DNA of 64,000 nucleotides from Scytonema millei VB511283 (GTDB lineage: Bacteria; Cyanobacteriota; Cyanobacteriia; Cyanobacteriales; Chroococcidiopsidaceae): positions 248,001 through 312,000 of the forward strand of contig NZ_JTJC03000001.1 of the NCBI RefSeq assembly GCF_000817735.3, in the 5' to 3' direction. This document shows, one piece after another, positions 19,438-28,210 of the stretch. The position numbers and the translations under genes were made by a program. The number at the start of each line of letters is the position of its first letter. The stretch's first letter is position 1. The notes under the pieces were generated by a model. It worked only from the letters and a program-made list of their open reading frames with translations, was not told the origin of the DNA and ran no database searches.

Positions 19438-20211
19438 ATGAAAGCAGTCATACTGGCTGGAGGGCTTGGGACTCGTCTGAGTGAGGAAACCACCGTCAAA
19501 CCAAAGCCGATGGTGGAGATTGGTGGCAGACCGATCTTGTGGCACATTATGAAAATTTACTCTGCCTCTGGTATTAATGATTTTATTATCTGTTGCGGTT
19601 ACAAAGGATACTTAATTAAGGAATACTTTGCTAACTATTTTTTGCATATGTCAGACGTGACGTTTGACATGCGTTTCAATCAAATGAACGTTCACTGCGG
19701 TTATGCCGAGCCTTGGCGAGTCACTCTAGTAGATACGGGTGATAAAACCATGACTGGTGGAAGACTCAAGCGCGTTAGAGAACATATTGGTAATGAAACT
19801 TTCTGCTTCACATACGGCGACGGCGTGAGTAGCGTCAATATCAAAGAGATAGTCAAATTTCACAAAGAGCAAAATACTTTAGCAACTCTAACCGCCAGTC
19901 AACCGCCAGGACGCTTTGGTGCAATTCATCTGGAAGGAGATCAGACCAAGATTACTAGCTTTAGAGAAAAACCAGATGGCGATGGAGCATGGGTCAATAG
20001 TGGTTTCTTTGTTCTAGAACCAGAAACGATTGATTTGATCGAAGATGATAAAACAATTTGGGAACAAGAACCATTACAAAAACTGGCACAGATGGATGAG
20101 CTATCAGCCTACAAGCACCCTGGTTTTTGGCAACCGATGGACACGCTACGAGACAAGCACCTGCTTGAAGAACTTTGGAACAGTGGCAACGCTCCTTGGA
20201 AGGTATGGTAG
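19438..20211 (+). CDS. rfbF: Glucose-1-phosphate cytidylyltransferase
   Basis: The 257-residue protein matches RfbF in length and motifs. It has the nucleotidyltransferase signature [15 protein letters not shown], followed by [19 protein letters not shown], the metal-binding TYGDGVSSV, and the C-terminal [19 protein letters not shown]. RfbF makes CDP-glucose from CTP and glucose-1-phosphate, the entry to CDP-linked deoxysugars. It is the first gene of the plus-strand sugar run. The start ATG follows a short spacer with the purine-rich GAGGTG around 19427. The usual partner, a CDP-glucose 4,6-dehydratase (RfbG), is not seen in this window. Confidence 0.93.
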   Translation: MKAVILAGGLGTRLSEETTVKPKPMVEIGGRPILWHIMKIYSASGINDFIICCGYKGYLIKEYFANYFLHMSDVTFDMRFNQMNVHCGYAEPWRVTLVDTGDKTMTGGRLKRVREHIGNETFCFTYGDGVSSVNIKEIVKFHKEQNTLATLTASQPPGRFGAIHLEGDQTKITSFREKPDGDGAWVNSGFFVLEPETIDLIEDDKTIWEQEPLQKLAQMDELSAYKHPGFWQPMDTLRDKHLLEELWNSGNAPWKVW

Positions 20212-20227
20212 GCAAGTCAAAAGTTAA

Positions 20228-20294
20228 GTAGGGGTGGGTTGATGTCTTAATTCTGAGATGAACGATCGGCGATCGATCGCTAAACCCGCCTGTA
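20228..20294. repeat. 67-bp inverted-repeat element, second copy
   Basis: Ends GTAGGGGTGGGTT and AAACCCGCCTGTA match those of the element at 9072-9138, with the same overall length and a different core that includes HIP1-like CGATCG words. It lies in the spacer between rfbF and the next gene. Confidence 0.6.
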
Positions 20295-20322
20295 TCAGTC
20301 TAATATTAATCACTTCAATCGC

Positions 20323-21552
20323 ATGAATAATAATCTCACGTATGATTTCGCGATCGTTGGTGGTGGGATAGTAGGGTTAGCTACAGCCATGACGTTAGGC
20401 GATTGCTATCCCGATGCCAAAATTCTAGTTTTAGAAAAAGAAAACGATTGGGCATCTCATCAAACTGGGAATAATAGCGGCGTAATCCACTCGGGTATTT
20501 ACTACAAACCAGGTAGCTTCAAAGCTAGATTTTGTCGAGAAGGCAGTCGCTCGATGGTAGAGTTCTGTCAGCAGCACGATATTCCTCATGAAGTTTGCGG
20601 CAAAGTCATTATTGCCACGACTACCGCACAACTGCCATTACTAGATAATCTTTATGAAAGAGGTTTAGCTAATGGTTTGGGCGTGAGAAAGTTGAGTGCG
20701 GCAGAAGTTGCGGAATACGAACCGCACGTTAGCTGTTTGGCAGGAATCCACGTACCTACAACTGGAATCGTTGACTACAAAAGGGTTGCGCAGAAGTATG
20801 TGGAAATAATTCAAGCTCAGGGTGGAGAATTAAAGCTCGGTACTAAGGTAGAACGAATCCGACATACGAGCAACACGACAGTGCTAGACACTAACTCTGG
20901 TAGCTTTGAGACAAAGTTTACGATCAATTGTGCCGGACTGCAAAGCGATCGCATTGCTAAAAAGAGCGGAGCCGATCCCCAAGCCAAAATCGTACCTTTT
21001 CGGGGCGAATATTACGAACTCGTACCAGAAAAACGCTACTTAGTCAAAGGCTTGATTTACCCCGTACCCAATCCTGCTTTCCCCTTCTTGGGCGTACATT
21101 TTACCCGCATGATTGATGGCAGCGTTCACGCTGGACCTAATGCAGTCTTGAGTTTCAAGCGCGAAGGCTACCACAAAACAGATTTTGACTTCAAAGATTT
21201 GGCAGAAGTGCTAACCTATCCAGCTTTTTGGAAGCTAGCTGCCAAACACGCCGATGAAGGAATTAAGGAAATCGTTCGTTCTTGGAGTAAAGCTGCCTTT
21301 GTCAGGAGTCTACAACAATTGATTCCAGAGGTGCGAGAACAAGATGTCGTGCCAACTCACGCGGGAGTGAGAGCGCAAGCACTCAAAGCCGACGGTAGTT
21401 TAGTGGATGATTTCTTACTCGTGCCAGGAAAAAATGCTATGCACGTTTGTAATGCTCCTTCCCCAGCTGCTACCTCTTCGCTAGAGATTGGTAAGGCAAT
21501 TGTTGCCGCAATTTCCCAATCCCCCTTCCAGGCAAACACAGTCAAAGTATAG
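20323..21552 (+). CDS. lhgO: L-2-hydroxyglutarate oxidase-like FAD-dependent oxidoreductase (LhgO family)
   Basis: The 409-residue flavoprotein of the DAO fold has an N-terminal dinucleotide motif (FAIVGGGIVGLATAMTL, about residues 8-24), the LhgO-typical HQTGNNSGVIHSGIYYKPGS, and a C-terminal VPTHAGVRAQALKADG plus NAPSPAATSSLEIG. LhgO oxidises L-2-hydroxyglutarate to 2-oxoglutarate. Its place here, with the following epimerase only 15 bp downstream and a sugar nucleotidyltransferase upstream, suggests co-expression with sugar synthesis. The true substrate could therefore be a different 2-hydroxy acid or sugar acid. The family call is firm; the substrate is inference. Confidence 0.85.
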   Translation: MNNNLTYDFAIVGGGIVGLATAMTLGDCYPDAKILVLEKENDWASHQTGNNSGVIHSGIYYKPGSFKARFCREGSRSMVEFCQQHDIPHEVCGKVIIATTTAQLPLLDNLYERGLANGLGVRKLSAAEVAEYEPHVSCLAGIHVPTTGIVDYKRVAQKYVEIIQAQGGELKLGTKVERIRHTSNTTVLDTNSGSFETKFTINCAGLQSDRIAKKSGADPQAKIVPFRGEYYELVPEKRYLVKGLIYPVPNPAFPFLGVHFTRMIDGSVHAGPNAVLSFKREGYHKTDFDFKDLAEVLTYPAFWKLAAKHADEGIKEIVRSWSKAAFVRSLQQLIPEVREQDVVPTHAGVRAQALKADGSLVDDFLLVPGKNAMHVCNAPSPAATSSLEIGKAIVAAISQSPFQANTVKV

Positions 21553-21567
21553 GAAGAATAATTATCA

Positions 21568-22599
21568 ATGAAAGTATTAGTTACAGGTACAGAAGGATAT
21601 TTAGGCTGTTTACTACCACCACTATTAATCAAACGGGGACATGAAGTTCTAGGAGTAGACACTGGATTCTACAAAGTTGGCTGGTTGTACAACGGGACTG
21701 ATACGACTGCTCAAACCTTAAATAAAGATATTCGCCACATCACTACAGAAGATTTGCAGGGTGTAGAGGCGATCGTTCATATGGCAGAATTGTCTAACGA
21801 TCCTACCGGACAGCTCGCACCCAACATTACTTATGATATTAACCACAAAGGTTCAGTACGGTTAGCGAATTTAGCTAAAGCTGCTGGGATTCGCCGCTTC
21901 GTGTACATGTCTTCTTGCAGCGTCTACGGGGTTGCCACCGAGGGTGATGTAACAGAGAGTTCTCCTGTGAATCCGCAAACTGCCTATGCCGAGTGTAAAG
22001 CTTTGGTAGAGCGGGATCTAACGGCAATGGCAGATGATAGCTTCTCGCCTACATTCATGAGAAATGCCACAGCTTTTGGTGCTTCGCCACGAATGCGCTT
22101 TGATATCGTCCTGAACAACTTATCTGGATTGGCATGGACGACACAGGAAATCAAAATGACGAGTGACGGTACGCCCTGGCGACCTTTAGTCCACGCACTA
22201 GATATATGTAAAGCGATTATTTGTACCCTAGAAGCGCCACGGGACATCATTCACAATCAAATCTTCAACGTTGGGGATACGGCACACAATTACCAAGTAC
22301 GAGAAATCGCCGAAATTGTAGCGGAAGCTTTTCCTGGCTGTCAAGTGAGTTTCGGTAACAGTGGATCGGATAATCGCAGCTATCGAGTCAGTTTTGAGAA
22401 GATTAACTCTACCTTACCAGGGTTTAAGTGTGAGTGGGATGCACGGCGGGGAGCAAAACAGTTATTTGAGTTGTTTAGTGGAATTCAAATGACTGCTGAT
22501 GTATTTACTTCCAGAGGGTTTACTCGCTTGAAGCAATTGGAGTATCTATTGCAAACAGGACAGTTGGATAAAGATTTCTTTTGGAATCAACCAAAATAA
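21568..22599 (+). CDS. NAD-dependent sugar epimerase/dehydratase (extended SDR)
   Basis: The 343-residue extended SDR has GTEGYLG as the glycine-rich NAD motif at the N-terminus, SSCSVYG as the Ser element, and catalytic YAECK (Tyr-x3-Lys) near residue 139. Substrate-domain features follow (FNVGDTAHNYQVREIAEIV). It resembles epimerases/dehydratases that accompany C-methyltransferases in deoxysugar clusters. It is 15 bp downstream of the LhgO-like gene and clearly co-transcribed. The exact reaction cannot be read from sequence: 4-ketoreduction, epimerisation or dehydration are all possible. Confidence 0.87.
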   Translation: MKVLVTGTEGYLGCLLPPLLIKRGHEVLGVDTGFYKVGWLYNGTDTTAQTLNKDIRHITTEDLQGVEAIVHMAELSNDPTGQLAPNITYDINHKGSVRLANLAKAAGIRRFVYMSSCSVYGVATEGDVTESSPVNPQTAYAECKALVERDLTAMADDSFSPTFMRNATAFGASPRMRFDIVLNNLSGLAWTTQEIKMTSDGTPWRPLVHALDICKAIICTLEAPRDIIHNQIFNVGDTAHNYQVREIAEIVAEAFPGCQVSFGNSGSDNRSYRVSFEKINSTLPGFKCEWDARRGAKQLFELFSGIQMTADVFTSRGFTRLKQLEYLLQTGQLDKDFFWNQPK

Positions 22600-22621
22600 T
22601 CTTGTTTGCTCAAACTTCAGT

Positions 22622-22640
22622 TTCCACTCTTTGAGTGGAA
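22622..22640 (+). terminator. Small hairpin between epimerase and methyltransferase genes
   Basis: Perfect arms TTCCACTC and GAGTGGAA are separated by TTT and followed by TTTATTTTGT. This is a compact intrinsic-terminator or attenuator shape inside the operon. It also argues that the methyltransferase does not start at the upstream ATG 22606. Confidence 0.4.
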
Positions 22641-22683
22641 TTTATTTTGTAATTTAGCTTTAAATCGTAGGAGAAATCGGATA

Positions 22684-23958
22684 GTGAGTAAAAAGTGTCG
22701 TTTTTGTGGTAACGAACTGCGATATACCTTTGCAAATTTAGGTATGTCACCTATAGCAAATGATAATTTAACTTCAGAACACTTGAATCGCGCCGAGAAG
22801 TTTTATCCACTCCACACATACGTCTGCGATCGCTGTCTTCTGGTACAGTTAGAGGAATTTGAATCTCCAGAACATATTTTTGGCGACGGCGACTATGCTT
22901 ATTTTTCTTCTTACTCCGAAAGCTGGCTCAGACATGCCAAAGCTTATACTGAATTGATGGTAGAAAGATTCAAATTTAATGCAGCTAGCCAAGTTGTCGA
23001 AATTGCTAGCAACGACGGTTACTTGCTGCAATATTTTCATCAAAAAGGCATTCCAGTACTAGGAGTAGAACCAGCGGCAAACACCGCTAAAGCGGCAGCT
23101 GAAAAAGGAATTCCAACTTGGGTAAAATTCTTTGGCGTAAACACGGCTAAAGAAATGGTTGCAGAAGGAAAATCGGCAGACTTATTGTTAGGCAATAACG
23201 TTCTGGCTCACGTCCCCGATGTGAATGACTTTATCGGTGGCATGAAAATTGTCTTGAAGCCAAATGGCATCTTGACAATGGAATTTCCGCACTTACTGCA
23301 ACTAATGCAGCAAAATCAGTTTGACACGATTTATCACGAGCATTTTTCTTACTACTCCTTCATTACAGTAGAGAAAATGTTTGCCGCGCACGGTTTAACG
23401 TTGTTTGATGTCGAAGAACTCCCGACGCATGGCGGTTCTTTACGAATTTACGGCAAGCATAGCGATGCAGTAGAGCCAGCAGTTAGCAACCGCGTCAAGC
23501 AATTGAAGGCAAAAGAAGCGGCTGCTGGGTTGGAAGATATTGAAACTTACTTGACATTTGGCGAACAAGTTAAAGCAACCAAGCGCAAGCTACTGAAATT
23601 TCTGATCGAAGCTAAATCTCAAGGAAAGACGATCGCCGCCTACGGTGCGCCAGCTAAAGGCAATACTCTACTGAATTACTGCGGTGTGGGCAAAGATTTC
23701 ATCGACTACACTGTAGATCGCAGTCCTTACAAACAAGGGTTGTTCCTACCTGGAACTCATATTCCAATTCTGCATCCAGATAAAATCCGCGAAACACAGC
23801 CCGATTACGTGTTGATTTTACCTTGGAATTTGAAAGAAGAGATTATGACCCAAATGGCATATATCGCTGAATGGGGTGGACAGTTCGTCGTGCCGATTCC
23901 AGAAGTACGAGTTTATCCGGCAATTCAGCAACAGGTTTTGTCTACTATAGCTAGCTAA
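22684..23958 (+). CDS. Sugar C-methyltransferase (TylCIII/NovU type, SAM-dependent)
   Basis: The protein begins with a zinc-binding module (CRFCGNEL then CDRCLLVQ), followed by a SAM-binding Rossmann domain (VVEIASNDGYLLQYF), the family-typical YHEHFSYYSF motif with a catalytic His pair, and a C-terminal Methyltransf_14 domain (AAYGAPAKGNTLLNY). Such enzymes add a methyl group to C3 of NDP-4-keto-6-deoxysugars, producing branched sugars. I chose GTG 22684 (SKKCRFCG), preceded by AGGAG ten bases upstream, over ATG 22606. The longer form would translate a spacer hairpin, and the family starts right at the zinc module. It supports a branched-sugar pathway with the flanking epimerases. Confidence 0.88.
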   Translation: MSKKCRFCGNELRYTFANLGMSPIANDNLTSEHLNRAEKFYPLHTYVCDRCLLVQLEEFESPEHIFGDGDYAYFSSYSESWLRHAKAYTELMVERFKFNAASQVVEIASNDGYLLQYFHQKGIPVLGVEPAANTAKAAAEKGIPTWVKFFGVNTAKEMVAEGKSADLLLGNNVLAHVPDVNDFIGGMKIVLKPNGILTMEFPHLLQLMQQNQFDTIYHEHFSYYSFITVEKMFAAHGLTLFDVEELPTHGGSLRIYGKHSDAVEPAVSNRVKQLKAKEAAAGLEDIETYLTFGEQVKATKRKLLKFLIEAKSQGKTIAAYGAPAKGNTLLNYCGVGKDFIDYTVDRSPYKQGLFLPGTHIPILHPDKIRETQPDYVLILPWNLKEEIMTQMAYIAEWGGQFVVPIPEVRVYPAIQQQVLSTIAS

Positions 23959-23974
23959 TGCCACGAGCGAGCCT

Positions 23975-24517
23975 ATGCTTTTTACTGAAACGGCGCTCCA
24001 AGGAGCGTACATCATTGACATAGAGCGAAAAGAAGATAGTCGGGGGTTTTTTGCGCGGACTTTTTGCGATCGCGAATTTGCTGCGCTTGGCTTAGAAATT
24101 ACTAACGTCCAGTGCAGCATTGCCTTCAACCATAAAAAAGGTACGCTGCGAGGAATGCATTACCAAGCGGCTCCAGCAACAGAGGCAAAGTTAGTTCGCT
24201 GCACTCAAGGAGCAATCTACGATTGTATTGTCGATCTGCGCCCCGATTCTCCCACATACCTATCTCATATCTGTGTGGAGTTGACTGCTGATAATCACAG
24301 GGCGCTATACATTCCAGAAATGTTCGCTCACGGCTATCAAACTCTTGACGATAATACAGAGATAGCGTACCAGATGAATAAGTCTTATGCGCCTGGATAC
24401 GAGCGGGGGTTGCGCTACAACGATCCGATTTTGGATATTCAGTGGCAGCTACCAGTGAGCGAAATTTCTCGCAAAGATCTGGAATGGGATTTGCTGGAAA
24501 CGGTTTTAATTAAATAG
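23975..24517 (+). CDS. rfbC: dTDP-4-dehydrorhamnose 3,5-epimerase family protein
   Basis: The 180-residue cupin has the RmlC landmarks DSRGFFARTF, KGTLRGMHYQ (with the catalytic His), YDCIVDLRPDSPTY and FAHGYQTLDD. RmlC-type enzymes epimerise C3 and/or C5 of NDP-4-keto-6-deoxyhexoses. In a cluster headed by a cytidylyltransferase, the natural substrate may be CDP- rather than dTDP-linked. It lies 16 bp after the methyltransferase stop, so the two are probably transcribed together. Confidence 0.9.
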   Translation: MLFTETALQGAYIIDIERKEDSRGFFARTFCDREFAALGLEITNVQCSIAFNHKKGTLRGMHYQAAPATEAKLVRCTQGAIYDCIVDLRPDSPTYLSHICVELTADNHRALYIPEMFAHGYQTLDDNTEIAYQMNKSYAPGYERGLRYNDPILDIQWQLPVSEISRKDLEWDLLETVLIK

Positions 24518-24552
24518 CAACCCTACCGAAAGTGAGTCGTGGGTACTCGCAA

Positions 24553-24634
24553 TTGGTAGTTGGTAGTTGGTAGTTGGTAGTTGGTTAAGAGGTAAGGGGA
24601 TGCTGACAACTGATAACTGACAACTGATAACTGT
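24553..24634. repeat. TTGGTAG and TGATAACTG tandem repeats
   Basis: Four GTAGTTG-type units are followed by TGATAACTGACAACTGATAACTG words immediately before the next start codon, with no recognisable ribosome-binding site. Same dispersed repeat family as at 2216-2280. Confidence 0.7.
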
Positions 24635-24636
24635 AA

Positions 24637-25449
24637 ATGGCAACTTATAACTACAATCCACAGCAGGAAGTCATCGGACTGTTACCAGCAGGGGGACAAG
24701 CAACGCGCATTTCTCCCTTGCCTTGTAGCAAGGAATTGTATCCGATTGGCTTTCGCTCTCAAGCAGATGGTAGCCTGCGTCCCAAAGTTGTATCTCACTA
24801 TTTACTAGACAAGATGCAAATGGCAGGGATTCGAAAGGCTTTCTTTCTCCTACGCCCTGGAAAATGGGATATTCCTGCCTATTTTGGCGACGGCGACATC
24901 GTAGGTTTGGATCTAGGCTATCTGGTAGTAGGTTTACCCTTTGGCGTGCCATATACCCTCGATCGCGCGTATCCTTTTGTTAAAGATGCAGCGATCGCGA
25001 TCGGGTTTCCCGATATTCTCTTTCAACCAGATGATACATACAAGCGTTTACTGACAAGGCTTTATGCTGGCAATGCAGATGTAACAATCAACTTGCTACC
25101 GCTTGAGCATTCGCACAAAGGTGGTATGGTTGACTTCGACGATCGAGGATGGGTAAGGCAAATTATTGAAAAACCTGCCCAAAGTGACTTGCAATACAGC
25201 TGGTGTGCTGCTGTCTGGAAACCAAGTTTTACAGAGTTTCTCCATCAGTTTGTCGCTGAGTTAGAAACAGAGCGTCACAATAGTTCGTCTCCACCCCGCG
25301 AAGTTCCGATTGGAGATGTTTTTCAAGCGGCAATTGATGCTGGCTTGCAAGTAGAAGCAGAAATGTGCGATCGCCAACCGTACTTAGATATCGGTACTCC
25401 AGCAGATTTACAGCGAGCCATACGTTACTTAACATCTGAGAAAATGTAG
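24637..25449 (+). CDS. Sugar nucleotidyltransferase, divergent RfbA-like
   Basis: The 270-residue nucleotidyltransferase-fold protein has LLPAGGQATRISPLPCSKELYPIG at its N-terminus, a variant of the usual GGxGTRLxPxT...K signature in which the second Gly of the loop is Ala (GGQATR). AIGFPDILFQPDD supplies the metal-binding Asp region, and IIEKP and LDIGTPADLQRAI are typical of the family's second half. It may activate a second sugar phosphate for the cluster or be a regulatory/pseudo-enzyme. The start ATG is preceded by repeats rather than a Shine-Dalgarno sequence. Confidence 0.8.
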   Translation: MATYNYNPQQEVIGLLPAGGQATRISPLPCSKELYPIGFRSQADGSLRPKVVSHYLLDKMQMAGIRKAFFLLRPGKWDIPAYFGDGDIVGLDLGYLVVGLPFGVPYTLDRAYPFVKDAAIAIGFPDILFQPDDTYKRLLTRLYAGNADVTINLLPLEHSHKGGMVDFDDRGWVRQIIEKPAQSDLQYSWCAAVWKPSFTEFLHQFVAELETERHNSSSPPREVPIGDVFQAAIDAGLQVEAEMCDRQPYLDIGTPADLQRAIRYLTSEKM

Positions 25450-25664
25450 CGTTTGAAATTGATGAAAAGCTCCTCAAGTATTATTCGTTCAATTCGGCTC
25501 TCAAATCCCAGATAAATATCTTAAGTTTCTAAAATAGATTGAATCATCCGATTTCGATTAATTTTCTACTTTTGGTCGAACATAGTTTTGATTTGCAGAA
25601 CCTGTTAAAATAACTTTGATTACCTATATAAAATTAGTAACAAACTTGTTGTAGGAGTAAAATT

Positions 25665-27023
25665 ATGATTCAAGTTAGTCCGAGTATTCATAACTTATCT
25701 TATTTAAGGAAATCTCTCAACTCAGACGATATAGGACGACAAATTTATCAAATGATATCTCGATTATATCCAATTTGTCGTAGTATTACGGGTAATGGAG
25801 TCCGAGAAACCCTAAAAATTATTCAAGAACATATTCCTTTAGAAATAGCAGAAATTCCTACAGGTACAGAAGTTTTTGACTGGACTATACCAAAAGAGTG
25901 GAATATTAAAGATGGATATATTAAAAATTCAAAAGGAGAGAGGATTGTAGATTTTCAGAAATGCAATTTGCACGTCGTGAACTATAGCGTTCCCGTACAT
26001 AAAACCGTCACCTTATCTGAATTAAAAGCACATCTACATACGCTCCCAGAATATCCCGATCGCATACCATATCGAACTTCGTACTATAAAGAAACCTGGG
26101 GCTTTTGCTTAAGTCACGCACAGTTGTTATCGCTAGCAGATGAAGAGTATGAAGTTTGTATTGATTCGAGTTTAGAAACTGGATATTTGACCTATGGCGA
26201 ATATTATTTACCAGGCGAAACGCGAGAAGAAATTTTAATTTCCTGCCATACTTGCCATCCATCTTTATGTAACGATAATCTTTCCGGTATATCGTTAGCT
26301 ACATTGTTAGCCAAACATCTCGGTCAGATTCAGCAACGAAGATACTCTTATAGATTTCTGTTTATTCCAGGTACAATTGGTTCCGTGACTTGGCTAGCTT
26401 TAAACGAGCAAAATGTCAATAAAATTGCTCACGGCTTAGTTGTTACTGGTGTAGGTGACGCAGGAAAATATACTTATAAAAGAAGTCGTCGGGGTGACAC
26501 GCAGATAGATCGAGCTGCAATCCACGTCATGCAACACTCTGGCTCGGAATATCAAGTTATTGACTTTTTTCCCTACGGCTATGACGAACGGCAATATTGT
26601 TCTCCCGGGTTTAATTTGGCTGTAGGTTGCTTCATGCGATCCTCCCACGGTCAGTATTCTGAATATCATACTTCCGCAGATAATTTGAGCTTCGTGCAAC
26701 CTGAGTATTTAGGGGACTCCTTTGCCAAATTTTTGTCGATTTTGCACTTATTAGAAAATAATCGCACTTACTTAAATCAAAATCCTAAATGCGAACCACG
26801 CCTGGGTAAAAGAGGACTGTACAGAGCTGTAGGCGGTCATGCAGAAGAACAAGTGAATGAGCTAGCTTTGTTATGGGTTCTCAATTTATCGGATGGCGAA
26901 TATAGTTTATTGGACATAGCCGAGCGATCGCAACTCAGTTTTGATGTCATTAAGCAAGCAGCAGACGCTCTAGCAGGCTGCGAGCTGTTGAAAGCTAAGC
27001 CAGAACCAGCTATGAAAGCATAA
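25665..27023 (+). CDS. DUF4910 aminopeptidase-like protein with C-terminal winged-helix-like domain
   Basis: The 452-residue protein starts YQMISRLYPICRSITGNGVRETL, the hallmark of DUF4910 (M28-like aminopeptidase fold) proteins found in polysaccharide and glycan clusters. The likely metal site is SCHTCHPSLCNDNLSG (His, Asp), with further candidates SHGQYSEYHTSADN near residue 327. The last 80 residues form a small helical domain (WVLNLSDGEYSLLDIAERSQL), like a winged helix. A ribosome-binding GTAGGAG lies 9 bases before ATG 25665. The biochemical role of this family in sugar clusters is not established; hydrolase or amidase activity on a glycan precursor is a guess. Confidence 0.82.
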   Translation: MIQVSPSIHNLSYLRKSLNSDDIGRQIYQMISRLYPICRSITGNGVRETLKIIQEHIPLEIAEIPTGTEVFDWTIPKEWNIKDGYIKNSKGERIVDFQKCNLHVVNYSVPVHKTVTLSELKAHLHTLPEYPDRIPYRTSYYKETWGFCLSHAQLLSLADEEYEVCIDSSLETGYLTYGEYYLPGETREEILISCHTCHPSLCNDNLSGISLATLLAKHLGQIQQRRYSYRFLFIPGTIGSVTWLALNEQNVNKIAHGLVVTGVGDAGKYTYKRSRRGDTQIDRAAIHVMQHSGSEYQVIDFFPYGYDERQYCSPGFNLAVGCFMRSSHGQYSEYHTSADNLSFVQPEYLGDSFAKFLSILHLLENNRTYLNQNPKCEPRLGKRGLYRAVGGHAEEQVNELALLWVLNLSDGEYSLLDIAERSQLSFDVIKQAADALAGCELLKAKPEPAMKA

Positions 27024-27053
27024 AGAATTCTCGTAAAATACACCTATATATAG

Positions 27054-28058
27054 ATGAGTCAATCTGACTACGATCTAGACTATGACAAAGAAGATGAATC
27101 TATTGCCCAAATAGTTGAAGTTAAAATGAGTGATGCGCTGGCGGAATTAGCGGGAAAGAGAGTTTTAGTTACAGGTGCGAGTGGATTTTTGGGTTCTCAT
27201 TTGTGCGATCGCCTATGTCAAAATGGTGCGGAAGTTCATGCTATTTCTCGCACAGAACGCACGACAGACAATGAGTTGCTGTATTGGTGGCAAGGCAATG
27301 TGGAAGATGTGGAAGTCGTGCAAAACCTATTTCAGAAAATTCAACCCCAGATTGTCTTTCATTTATCTGGACTGATTACTGGTGTTGCTGGTTTAGAGTT
27401 GGTATTGCCCACATTTCACAGCTTAGTAGTGAGTACTGTCAATATCTTGACAGTTGCGACTCAAAGGCAGTGCGATCGCGTCGTCACGATCGGATCGTTA
27501 GAGGAACCAGAACCAAAACAAGGTGAAATTGCGCCAATTTCACCCTATTCTGCTGCTAAGTGGGCTAGTGTCGCTTACAGCCGCATGTTTCACCATCTCT
27601 ACCAAACACCTGTCGTTCTCGTACGTCCGTTTATGACCTACGGACCCAGGCAACCCATTCATAAAATTATTCCTGCCGTTACCCTATCTCTACTTCAAGG
27701 CGAAGCTCCCAAACTAGCCAGTGGTAGGCGAGAAGTTGACTGGATTTACGTTGATGATGTGATCGACGGTATGCTAGCGGCAGCAAGAGTACCTGGGGTT
27801 GAAGGACATACCTTCGATCTGGGGTCGGGCAATTTAGTTTCTATTCGTTCGCTGGTAGAACAACTGACGCAAATAATTAACCCACAAATAGAACCTTTAT
27901 TTGGTGCTTTACCCGACCGACCAGTAGAAAAAGTGCGAGTAGCAAACATAGCTTTGACTTCAGATAAATTAGGCTGGCAGCCTAAAATGTCTTTAGAAGC
28001 AGGTTTAGTTTCTACAGTTAATTGGTTTCGTCAGCAGTTAAAAGCTGAGCGTACTTAA
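27054..28058 (+). CDS. NAD-dependent epimerase/dehydratase, second extended SDR
   Basis: The 334-residue extended SDR has VTGASGFLGSHL for NAD binding, and catalytic YSAAK (Tyr-x3-Lys) near residue 165 after a Ser in TIGSLEEPEP. The C-terminal part fits the UDP-glucose 4-epimerase / GDP-mannose dehydratase superfamily (DWIYVDDVIDGML). The first 24 residues are acidic and absent in typical relatives, so translation may begin at the Met at 27126 (MSDALAELAGKRVLVTG). It follows the DUF4910 gene by 30 bp. Probably the 4-ketoreductase of the pathway, by analogy to CDP-sugar clusters. Confidence 0.84.
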   Translation: MSQSDYDLDYDKEDESIAQIVEVKMSDALAELAGKRVLVTGASGFLGSHLCDRLCQNGAEVHAISRTERTTDNELLYWWQGNVEDVEVVQNLFQKIQPQIVFHLSGLITGVAGLELVLPTFHSLVVSTVNILTVATQRQCDRVVTIGSLEEPEPKQGEIAPISPYSAAKWASVAYSRMFHHLYQTPVVLVRPFMTYGPRQPIHKIIPAVTLSLLQGEAPKLASGRREVDWIYVDDVIDGMLAAARVPGVEGHTFDLGSGNLVSIRSLVEQLTQIINPQIEPLFGALPDRPVEKVRVANIALTSDKLGWQPKMSLEAGLVSTVNWFRQQLKAERT

Positions 28059-28210
28059 AGCGTTCTTAGTTTTATGCTTTTGGACTAATTTGTCCAATGA
28101 TAAATTTATGCCAATTGCTTTAGTCTTAATTAGTTATAGCGCGTACAAGTTGTAATAGTTGTAATTCTGAGTTTGAAACAAGCGATTGATAAATATGGTT
28201 AATAAAAAAT

